Shown in pieces: positions 25,046-34,148 of a DNA stretch of 64,000 nucleotides. This DNA comes from Typhlomys cinereus (taxonomy: Eukaryota; Chordata; Mammalia; Rodentia; Platacanthomyidae). The notes under the pieces were generated by a model that saw only the letters and a list, made by a program, of their open reading frames with translations, was not told the origin of the DNA and did not search any database. The stretch is from positions 276,566 through 340,565 of the forward strand of contig JALPQD010000159.1 in NCBI GenBank assembly GCA_023101885.1, given 5' to 3'. The position numbers and the translations under genes are program-made. Position 1 is the stretch's first letter. Every line of letters begins with the position of its first letter.

Positions 25046-26704
25046 CCTTGTTGGCTTGACTCCTGGAGTTTCATTAAAAATATTATTCAATAATATGCCC
25101 TGGGATTGATTGTACCAGAATTTCCAATGTTTACTGAAATGCCTCTAAACATAATCTGCCATATCCACTATGTATTTCTACTATGAAACCATGTTCTAGT
25201 CATTGACAGTTATAGAAATCAAAGTACTGATCAGCTCTGGAAAACATCCCTATGTTTTATAGTATCAAATATTCAGGCAAAATTTAATTCTTAACCTGAA
25301 GATAATAGTGTACACTGATTTTATTAATATTCAAATATACTTTCTTTGCAAATAAATAGCAAATTTATGTGTGTACCCAAGAAATGTTTTAAGGAAATCT
25401 CTTTGTATATTGTTATTAGCAAACATCCTATTTACACATTTATTTTTATAGCTCTATACTTGGAGTCACATAAAAATTGTGGAAGGGCCAAAAGGAGTAG
25501 AGTGCATAATGTCTAAGAAATCATGTTTCAAATCAATTTTCAAAATTTATTATTTATAGGGTTATCAGTGATGGTTTAATGGGTAATGGTGGTTGGTATA
25601 CAAATATAAGGACTTGATTTTGATAACCAACAGCTTTGTAAAAAGCCAGATATTATCAATGTTCTTCTAGTGCTTCAGTGAAATACAGAATATAGAAAGA
25701 AGGATAAATGAGACTTGATAGAGTTCAACTTATCTATAGGTTTAATGAGAGAAATTCTTTTAAGAGATTAAGAAAAGTGATAAATAGGACACTTGAAGTT
25801 CTTCTCTGGCTTCAGCAACTACATGTTTATGTACCATACACATATACCATGTATCCATATACCACATCTACCCATATATGTTCTCATAAGTACAAAAATG
25901 CCTTTATGGTCTCTTAACACATAAAATTTGGCATAAAAATAAGAAGTTATGTAATAGTGTTGTTTTCCTAGGCTTGAGATTTGTACACTCTGAATTTGAG
26001 ATGCTGCATAAAATACAGCTGCAATATTATCAGTATATTATAGGTCAGATGAAGTGTATTTTCTTCATGGTGATTCGCATTGTATAGCAAGACATTAGTA
26101 TATTCCAATATATTGTTGCTTCGCCTTATTCTTAGATTTTCAAACATTCCACATCTCTTTTATACGTATTGCATATTAAATACTATTGTGTATTTAATAG
26201 ATTTAACAAGTCCCCTTATTAAATATTCCTCTAAGTAGTTTGCCAATCATCTTTGATATATCCGGCTCATCTACAATGATCATCTTCTTCATCAGTAACA
26301 GTGATTCACATTGAAGACATGCTCAGCCAATAGGATGAGAATGTTGTACATTTCAAAAGAAATGGTACAGTAAGTCTGATGAGAGTCATTGTGATCTAAT
26401 AGTATTTATTTACAGTTAATTCTAATAAATCCTTCTAATTCATGATCTCATTTAATTATAATTGACCTAATCTGCATATTATGATCCCAGAGTTTCTTTA
26501 CTTAATTCTATGTGTGTATTACTAGGCAATTATATGAATCAAGTTGAAATGATGAAAAATTTCCATCTGTCCTCCAGAATTCTATTAATGTGAATGTTAT
26601 ATCCAAAAGAGAATTATGAGATACTATCAACTTTCAATGGTTACCTTAAAGTGATTAATAATTACATTAGTGACTTGATCGTTGTCATAGAATAGCAAGC
26701 ACAA
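25046..26704. other. Anonymous intergenic sequence
   Basis: About 1.7 kb, AT-rich, with no gene or recognisable repeat. Confidence 0.4.
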
Positions 26705-26960
26705 ACTAGCTAAAGGAAGAATATTTTATTTTGGCTCAAATTTTCATGGCTGGAAAGCCATGAGTGGCTGGAGCAATATGGTCATAACAACTTGCAGAAT
26801 GTCTTTTCATTGTGTAGGATTTCAGGAAGCATGCATGAGACTGAAAATAGGGTTACAACTCTTGAAGTATACCCCTAGTGCATATCACACAGCTAGACCC
26901 TTTGTTCTAAAGATTCTGCAACATCCCACAAACAACTGCCATCATCTGGGGAACAAGTGG
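26705..26960 (-). mobile_element. MaLR-type LTR fragment
   Basis: The plus strand contains 'ggaagaatattttattttgg', the antisense of the polyA-signal region, and 'catggctggaaagccatg'. The order is as in the antisense LTR at 48.7 kb, but much diverged. Confidence 0.4.
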
Positions 26961-27279
26961 TAGAAACTTCATATTCTGACCATATCAGTGATATTGATTA
27001 TTTGACAATTATTACTTACTCAGGTAGTTTATATGACAAAGCTTAAAAATAAAAATTTAAGAAAAGCTCTAATCTTAAGAAACAGAAATTCAACTTTATT
27101 TTCTAGACACAAATATAAAACATGTGTGAAGAATTATCCTAAACTGCTCAAAGATGCATTAAACTCTAAAAAGGGTCATGAGGTTTTGAAAAAGAGAGTA
27201 TTGGAGAAATGCATAAATATTCGGTGGGTTTACTCTGGATTATTATCCTTGCTCTATCAAGTACTCAGATACGCATAAT
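26961..27279. other. Anonymous intergenic sequence
   Basis: Nothing recognisable. Confidence 0.3.
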
Positions 27280-27460
27280 TAATAGAAACTTAGACTGGGT
27301 GTAGCAAAACATAAATGCACAGAAGGACATGAGAGGAGAAAAATGGATGGGTGAGGAAGAAGAAGGTCTGAAGTAGGGAAAACAAACTTTGGGTAATAAG
27401 GGCAAAAGTGATATAATTATATATAAAGTCTTGAAAAAAATTAAATAAAAATATTTAATG
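27280..27460 (+). mobile_element. Old L1 3'UTR remnant
   Basis: Purine-rich stretch (27310-27380) followed by 'gtgatataattatatataaa' and an A-rich tail: the sense structure of an old rodent L1 3' end. Confidence 0.45.
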
Positions 27461-28485
27461 GGTCTTAATTTAGTGAATTGAGAAGTTATGTGCTTGACCC
27501 TCTTTTCAAGGCAAGCATGAATTTCTAGGGAAGACTGAGAGTTCAAGGTGTTCTCATCATCTCTGTTGGAACATAGTAGAATAAGAAAGTTCAGTCAGTG
27601 ACAGATGAGAGGATGGTATATCAGTAGCTTCAAAGAAAATTCAGAACTCTGGCAATAGGCAAGAAATACCTGTAGAAAGCCAAACAAACAATAGAGAGCA
27701 TGAATACATCCAAACATGGCACCATCGTGCATATGTCTGCATGGTTTATATACAGTTTAACAACAGCTTACTTGAGTCTCAGGCGAATGTTTTGTGATGC
27801 TTTGAGACACAAGAGGATGTGGAAACTGCAAATCATCACCAGGAACATCTTTTATTTGCTTGCTTATTTCCCTTGTAACACTTCCATTTTGGAGTTTCTT
27901 ATCACTTCTCAGGTTATGATGGGATAGGTTCTCTGTTCTATCCCTGTCAAAAGACAACATCAGAACACAAACTACTTACTGCAGTCTACAATTGACATCT
28001 CTGCAAAAGGGTATTTCATGATATGCACAGCAGGCACAAGGCCTCTGTTTTCCACTATCATTATTTTAAGTGCATGAGACAGATAATATGGAAATCTGGC
28101 TACATTCCTAGCTCTTGGCATAAGATTAGAAAAAATCTTCTAAAAATAATTTCCAGACCCAGTGAGTTCCTTATTAATTGTTTCTAGATTTGTGCATATG
28201 CATATATCTATATCATCATTCATTTTTATGTCTCCCTCTTCCTCTCAAGAAGTAGTAGTTGTACAGAGGAAAGCTTGTAAAAACAAAAACTGGGTAATAA
28301 GAGATTTTCAATTGAATTTTATGCTGATCTGGAAGAGGGGAGATAAAAACTAAACCAAGTGTCCACATGGTACCTAAATTTTCTTTGTGTAGAGAACAAG
28401 TTTTAAAAGTCATGATCATGGAAGGGCCATACCAACAAGGAAAATTGAAATTAATAATGAGACAATTTTTTTCTTTATTCTTTTT
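27461..28485. other. Anonymous intergenic sequence
   Basis: No gene or repeat recognised. Confidence 0.35.
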
Positions 28486-28690
28486 CTTTATTTTTTGCTG
28501 ATACATTTCCATATACATACCAATAATTTATGTGCTTGCCCTTTCCATTACCATCTCCTCCCATTCTGTTCCCTTCCTACCCTGCCTTCCCTTTATCCTT
28601 CCAGCCATACCCTCCTGTCTTCCCACCCTCTGCATGTGTAGATCACAGGTTCTCCTCAGGGTACCTAAGCAAGTATGGAATCAGTTACTG
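28486..28690 (-). mobile_element. Old L1 3' end
   Basis: Antisense: a T-rich start, then 'gctgatacatttccatatac' and a long pyrimidine-rich tract to about 28640. Confidence 0.5.
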
Positions 28691-28824
28691 TGGTAATTTA
28701 TTTATTTTTTTCTCTTAGTATATATTAATTGTATAGTTTCTTTTGAACTTTTCTCTGATTCTACTCTGAAATTATAAGGATAAAAAACAGGTAAATTTGA
28801 ACTGTCTACTGGGAGGGCCCCTTA

Positions 28825-28950
28825 ATCTTTTTTTTGATTTTCACTTTTTTACAATTTCATACATGCAGACAGTGCATTTGATCATAGCTACCCTTATCTC
28901 CCTCCCACTTCCCCTGGACATTTCTATAGTATGCCCACCTCCTGCCTTAT
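28825..28950 (-). mobile_element. Old L1 3' end
   Basis: Antisense: 'tacaatttcatacatgcag', 'cagtgcatttgatcatagc' and then a C/T-rich segment, typical of older rodent L1 3' ends. Confidence 0.5.
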
Positions 28951-29118
28951 GTCCTAATTTTTTAAATTGAACAATATAAAATAATATGTAAGCAATAAAA
29001 GAAAATTCATTAAGATATAGATAAGTATAATTGAGCTCCTAGTTCCACATGGTTAAGAATACATGATAAAGCTGAGGAAGAGCAGTTTTGTCCATCTTCT
29101 GTGAGACTAAGTTCATGG

Positions 29119-29266
29119 TGTGAGCACAGGGAGCCTTGGCCCATGGGAGACCATCCCATTTGTGACCACACAGAGCCTTGGCACACGAGAGGCCATCTGC
29201 ATTGTGAGCACACAGAGCCCCGTTCCATGGGGGGCCATCCACATTATGGGCACACACATAGAATTC
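29119..29266. repeat. 42-bp minisatellite, about 3.5 units
   Basis: Units start at 29119, 29161, 29203 and 29245, an exact 42-bp spacing. Each begins 'tgtga(g/c)cacac/g...' and carries 'ggccatc' or 'gaccatc' near its end. Because 42 is a multiple of three, open frames on both strands show a 14-residue periodicity. Units differ from each other at roughly a fifth of positions. It lies about 165 bp from the low-coordinate end of the LPGAT1-like pseudogene. No gene family with this repeat is known to me. Confidence 0.85.
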
Positions 29267-29429
29267 AGGGTTCTGGAAAGCAGTATGGCATGTCAGGCTA
29301 TTGATCATTCAGCTGTCCGCTGGTCAGACACTGACAGTAGAAATAGTCTCACCTTCTCTCTGCCACTGTCTGGTGCACATGGTTTACACTTTACCATATT
29401 CAGCAGAATACAGTACAGCACTAACAGAG

Positions 29430-29728
29430 CAACCTGAATTGTAATCATGGTGTTGAACAAGAATCTTTGCTTAGGCAACACTGTAGACAGAATTCCCTGT
29501 GTAGCCCGTGAACCAGACCTGTGAAGCCACCATTCCTAACAGTCACTGGTACATGAGACCCTTGAGGTGCCAAAAGCGTTTCCTGTCCAGCAGACACAAG
29601 GGCTGTGAAAGGAGCACATAGCAGCCTTAGGAGGGGATGGTGACCAGGTTGTTGGTGACTATGAATCTCAGCAGGGCTCTCAGCAGCATCCAGACAAGCT
29701 GCAGGGCAGCTTCTAGCATCCCCGCCAT
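29430..29728 (-). pseudogene. LPGAT1: LPGAT1-like pseudogene (N-terminal part)
   Basis: Reading the minus strand from an ATG at 29728-29726 gives a protein start matching lysophosphatidylglycerol acyltransferase 1, an ER-membrane acyltransferase that re-acylates lysophospholipids. The resemblance covers the first membrane segment ('LRFIVTNNLVTIPS'), 'LLDRKRFWHLKGLMYQ' and 'LLGMVAS'. It is clearly dead. A TAA (29629-29627) replaces the residue after IPS, and a TGA (29545-29543) replaces the residue after GLMYQ. The frame is then lost, with short matches ('LSKD', 'LVQHH') only in shifted frames to about 29430. There is no intron within the matched ~85 codons, which suits a retrocopy, but no polyA tail or TSD was found and the catalytic acyltransferase block is absent. 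The comparison is from memory of the family and was not run as an alignment. Confidence 0.72.
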
Positions 29729-30529
29729 ACTCACATGGGAGTCTGTCTTGCCCTTCTCTGTCAGGTGCCTCATGGATACCTATGCTCCTCAGTGGGCACT
29801 GGCGGCAGGGGGTCCCTGGGTCTAAAGTTAAATCCAATGCTTGGCGGAGGAAATTTCAAGGCCATGTAATGTTAGCATGTCTACTTTTTAGCACTCTTCT
29901 TCAGACTTATGAAAAAGAACAAGGAATCAGGCAGAAAGAAGCAAAAACTGTGAGGACTGATGATTGAAAATGCAATGGTAAACTTTAAGAGATGAACCAG
30001 GGAGAGCCAGAGAGCAAAATGTTATCTGTTGTTACAGAGTTTATCTCCATTGATGAATCAAAGCCTGCTCTCAATGTGGATCACAGGAGAGGTTGTCCCC
30101 TGAGGGAAAATTTCTCAGGAAAGGATTCCACCCATAAGTATATAAATACTTTTTGAAGTTATGAGTTTAAGGGCAGTATTCCATAGAAAAAACTGTTTCT
30201 CTTCTGAAACAACTGCTCCAGGGAGAAAGAGATTTTTTCTACAGACAGCACCAAGAAGCTTAATTAACTTTGAGTCCAGGAGGTCAGTCTCCAACTCAAG
30301 GTTATAGTAGAACTTGACAAAGTCTTTCAAGTGGTCCTGGTTTCAGGGACATCAAAGATGTAAAAGGGAGGGTGTCACAGAACCCTTCTCCACTGTTTCA
30401 AAAAATGACAGAATCCATTCAATGTATGCAAGGAATCCTGATCCTGCAGTTTAGAGTCTTAAGGGTATCAGTTTGCACTGAGATTAAAACCTGGCTTGCT
30501 GTCATGGTAACAGTCAGCTCAAGCGAGTG
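29729..30529. other. Anonymous sequence upstream of the pseudogene
   Basis: The first part could be 5' leader of the LPGAT1-like transcript. A minus-strand open stretch (30330-30115, 71 codons, with 'NLELETDLLDSKLIKLLGAV') reads more protein-like than most here. I cannot name it, and a stop lies immediately upstream in frame. Confidence 0.3.
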
Positions 30530-31207
30530 ATGTGTTCTAAGCACAGCTGTGCTGGAGTGGTGGAAACAAAGTCCTTTGGAATTGAGATGGTTTCAACATG
30601 TCCTATTGGACAGGGAGCTACAGGATTTAGAGTTTTTCCTGTTGGTTCTTGGTCTTTTGTTAGGCCAATTTTTCCCGGATATGCCCCATTCTTCTGTTTT
30701 GGAATGGGAATATTATTCTGAGTATTTTTGAAATAATTAACTTATCTTTTGATTTTGCAGGAGTCTTTGGATTTTTTTTACTGTGTTGGGATTACTATTG
30801 TAATCTATGAAACTTTAAAGTTGGACTGAGTATGGTTTGCCTAATGAGATGGTAGTGAGCCTGTGGAGCCCATAGATATAATGTCATGGTTTGAAATGTG
30901 TCCCCCAAAGACTAATGAGTTTGGAAAGGTCATGACATCTTCAGGAGGTATAACCTTGTTGGAAGAAGGCAGTCATAAGAATGGGTCTTGAAGTGGAAAG
31001 GTCTGTACTTGCAGTTGGCAGTCTTGCAGCTCTCATCCTTCATGAAGGATGTGACATGAACCTCCTTCAGCTTCTGCCACCAGCAATACCTTTTCCACCA
31101 TGAAAGACTACATAGCCTTCTAGAGTCATAAGCTGAATAAATCTCCCCTTCTTCCATTAATTTGCTTGACTTTGGTTATTATCTCACAGAAACAAAGAAG
31201 GATAACA
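30530..31207 (+). mobile_element. MaLR/ERVL-type element: internal fragment plus LTR A
   Basis: The LTR (30882-31207) opens 'tgtcatggtttgaaatgtg', carries a polyA signal in 'agctgaataaatctcccc' and ends near 'aaggataaca'. The 350 bp upstream ('ttaaagttggactgagtatgg', 'agtgagcctgtggagccc') looks like the associated internal 3' sequence. It encodes nothing intact; MaLR elements are non-autonomous. Confidence 0.65.
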
Positions 31208-31335
31208 GGTATGACACCTGTATCTAACTAGGATAGTCAACCATGAAAAAAAATCAACACAGGGAAAATAAAGAATAAAAGTTCTGTGGCACTGAGATTA
31301 TTAAAAGAGGAGTCAACTAGAGGAGATATGAACAT

Positions 31336-31703
31336 ACAGTGTGTCATGGTTTGAAATGTGACCCCCACAGTCTCATGTGTTTGGCAAGGTCATGGCACCT
31401 TGAGAGGTGGAGCCTCAATGGAGGAAGGCAGTCACAAGGAGTGGGCCTTGAGGTAGATTATTCCCACCCTACTTTCAGGAGAAGTTTGCCTTTGCAGCAA
31501 GCACTCTGTAGCTCTCAGCTTCCAAGATGTCTGCGGTGACTTATCCTCCTCCAGCTTTGGCTAGCCAGCAATGCCACCTCTGCTTTGAGAGACTGTACCT
31601 TCCCTCTGGAACCGTAAGCTAAAGAAACCTCTCTTTCTCCCTTAAGTTGCTTGACTTTGGGTGCTCTCTCACAGCAATAGTAAAGAGTAACCATTACACA
31701 GTG
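31336..31703 (+). mobile_element. MaLR-type solo LTR B, adjacent relative of LTR A
   Basis: The LTR (31342-31697) opens with the same 'tgtcatggtttgaaatgtg' as LTR A and keeps the same block order through 'ttgcttgactttggg' and 'ctctcacagcaatag'. A 6-bp direct repeat 'acagtg' borders it (31336-31341 and 31698-31703). The two LTRs differ clearly in the middle, so they need not be the two ends of one provirus. Confidence 0.7.
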
Positions 31704-32111
31704 AGAACTATTTTTTCAGTAAATATTTATTTTTGAGAGCATACTCTATTTCAAACAATACAGTTAGTTCTATGTTACATCAAAATAATCAAATACATGC
31801 TCATGAATGCTGACTTTTATTCTTTTATGTAGAATATGTAATAGTTTTTAGCAATGAGTTTTAAAAGGTATGTGTAAAATAGCTTTTAAATTGGTGTGGT
31901 CAGGGGTTAGTGAATCACAACTACTACTTTTTCCACAGGGATTGCTATATTGTGACCATTAAGAAAAGCTCTGATGTAGTATGAGTGAAAAGGCCCTGTA
32001 GAGGGTTTGCACTTTATATACTCAAGGAACTGCCAGATAGCTAGTGTAGCTGGACCTTAGTGAAATGAAAGAAATCAGAGAAAGTGAGAAAGGTGTGTAT
32101 AAGACTCATCA
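31704..32111. other. Anonymous intergenic sequence
   Basis: Nothing recognisable. Confidence 0.35.
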
Positions 32112-32172
32112 TGCAAGACCTCTTAATCGCTTCTCGCCCTTTTAGCTAAGATCAAGTGCAAGACCTCTTAAT
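32112..32172 (+). pseudogene. RNU2 (pseudogene): 3'-truncated U2 snRNA retropseudogene with perfect TSD
   Basis: Bases 32126-32158 match the first 33 nt of U2 snRNA, the 5' end of the spliceosomal RNA, with about two substitutions. The core reads 'tagctaagatcaagtg', and the start 'atcgcttctcgc' coincides with the mature RNA 5' end. The match stops abruptly before the branch-site-pairing region, so the copy cannot function. It is flanked by a perfect 16-bp duplication 'tgcaagacctcttaat' (32112-32127 and 32157-32172) that overlaps the U2 ends by two bases on each side. There is no polyA tail. This is the structure of a tailless small-RNA retropseudogene made by L1 machinery. Confidence 0.92.
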
Positions 32173-33670
32173 CTGCATAGAGGAAACATTGTCTTTAGCT
32201 CAACAGGAAAATAAATTATTGTCTAACTGCCTTCTGCAGCAGTGACTGTTGCTAACATCTGACATATAAGCTAAACATAACATAGCCAGAGGACTTCAGA
32301 TATTGCCATTCTAAAGTATGTTTATGGTGTTCTGTGCCTGCTTTTATTAGGAAGCACAGGTATTAAACGTTCAAGATACAGTGTCACATGCAAAGCAGTC
32401 CTTCCATATCAGTACAGAAACCATATGGGCTTTTTTCAAAGGTGAAAAACACCAGATTCCTTAGAATCATAGATAAAGAAGAGAATTGACATATTTTGTC
32501 ACCAGCATTCAGACATCAGGTGTGCACCTCTTGAGTCTCTGGTCAGTCAGGATCTAAAAGAATATATTAACTAGTATACAAGATGTCATTGTTTCTAGGA
32601 AACATGGAGGGAGGTAATATAACCCTCTACAGCACTGGATGGTTTTACTTAAAGGAAAAAAAATTACTGGTTTCAATTTTTAAAAGGATGATCCTTAATT
32701 CTATGTGGAAAACAGAATGAATAGAATAGAGTAATAAAGTTTATATTTTAATATATATCATAATGGTATGGACTGTGGTAAGAGTAAAGGACCAGAGAAA
32801 TATAGGTTTTGGGTATATTTGAAAGGATAGATTATTTGCTAAAGGGTGAATATGTGCACAAGATTCAGATAATGACATGTTTTTTTTCCTAAATAGCCTC
32901 CAACATTCTAAATAGCATGGATGTAGAAAACTGACTATGTAAATTTGTGATATCTGGAAAACTATAAATTATTTCTAATGAAGAGTGATCAGAAGGTCTG
33001 ACCACAAAGTAACTAGAAAGGACCAGTGCTCTTATAAATTAAAAATGTGACTGCAATTTCTTGTGCTGTCTTTTGATTACAATATAAATGTTATTTCCTC
33101 AAGGAAGGAAGGCAATGTATGTCCACACCTATAAGTGTAGTTTGTGTTGATGGAGATATTATGTGGCACTTCTCTTAGGATTACTTGCATTTCCTCAAGG
33201 AATTATGGGACCAGGTCATCAGGTGATATTAAAAATAAAGCACAATGCATTGATTGGTACCATAATCATGAAATGACTAGAAAAATTCAGGAAGAATTCG
33301 TTCAGTGGAGGGAATAACTTGTGAGACTTCCTTATGAAATTAGATATGCTAAATTACATAGGTATATTTTTTCTTTAACTACATTGAGCTATTTCTGTGT
33401 AGGTGAGGAATAGAAGAATACTGTAATTTCATGATAACTGTGGCTTCTTAAGAGTGATCATGAAGCTTGGAATGAAAAATGTCAATTATTAGTAAGTGAA
33501 AGCTTTTGGGAGTGTGTTCATATTTTTAAAATCATTGTAGGATTGTTAAAACAAGCAAATAGAGGAAAATCCTTTAATTTTTTTCTAAAACTAGGAAGTC
33601 AGAAATGATCTTAAAAAGTAATTAGATAAACAAAAATCAAAACCTTGAGGACTATTAAAATTTGGGGATT
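32173..33670. other. Anonymous intergenic sequence
   Basis: About 1.5 kb with no recognisable gene or repeat. Confidence 0.4.
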
Positions 33671-33694
33671 GTAAGAGAAACCTGAATCTACACA

Positions 33695-33729
<35 letters not shown>

Positions 33730-33820
33730 GCGCGCGCGCACATACACACGCACATGCGCACAGTTGAATAAATAATAATAAAAAAAATTAAAAAAAAAGA
33801 AAGGGTAAGAGAAACCTGAA
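33671..33820 (+). mobile_element. Extremely 5'-truncated SINE: tail only, with TSD
   Basis: The insert (33687-33804) begins 'tctacacag', where the young SINE family has its tail junction. It consists only of (CA)n, a (CG)n run (33727-33739) and the family's A-rich 3' end ('ttgaataaataataat'). The perfect 16-bp TSD 'gtaagagaaacctgaa' at 33671-33686 and 33805-33820 proves it is a separate insertion and not a simple microsatellite. Confidence 0.9.
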
Positions 33821-33860
33821 GACCTTAAGGGGAGTTCTGTCTTTTGTCATCAAAACTGCT

Positions 33861-34148
33861 GAGGGGATGAGGGGAGGAAAAGGGGAAGGAAGGAGGAGGA
33901 GGAGGAGGAGGAGGAGGAGGAGGAGGAGGAGGAAGAGAGGAAGAAGAAAAAAGAAGAAAGAAGCAGAAGAGAAGAAAGAAGAAGAAGAAGAAAAGAAGAA
34001 GAAAAAGAAGAAGAAGTAGAAGAAGAAGAAGAAGAAGAAGAAGAAGAGAAGAAGAAGAAGAAGAAGAAGAAGAAGAAGAAGAAGAGAAGAAGAAGAAGAA
34101 GAAGAAGAAGAAGAAGAAGAAGAAGAAGGAGGAGGAGGAAAGAAAGAA
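33861..34148. repeat. About 280-bp polypurine tract, (GGA)n/(GAA)n
   Basis: From about 33868 to 34148 nearly every plus-strand base is G or A: GGA runs at both ends and GAA/GAAGAG in between, with single interruptions near 33964 (C) and 34017 (T). Antisense open frames through it are homopolymeric serine/leucine/phenylalanine and have no coding value. Confidence 0.95.

Noticed and set aside
32126..32158. Functional U2 snRNA gene
   Set aside because: Only 33 nt of the RNA are present, with substitutions. The Sm site, branch-pairing region, and 3' stem-loops are missing.
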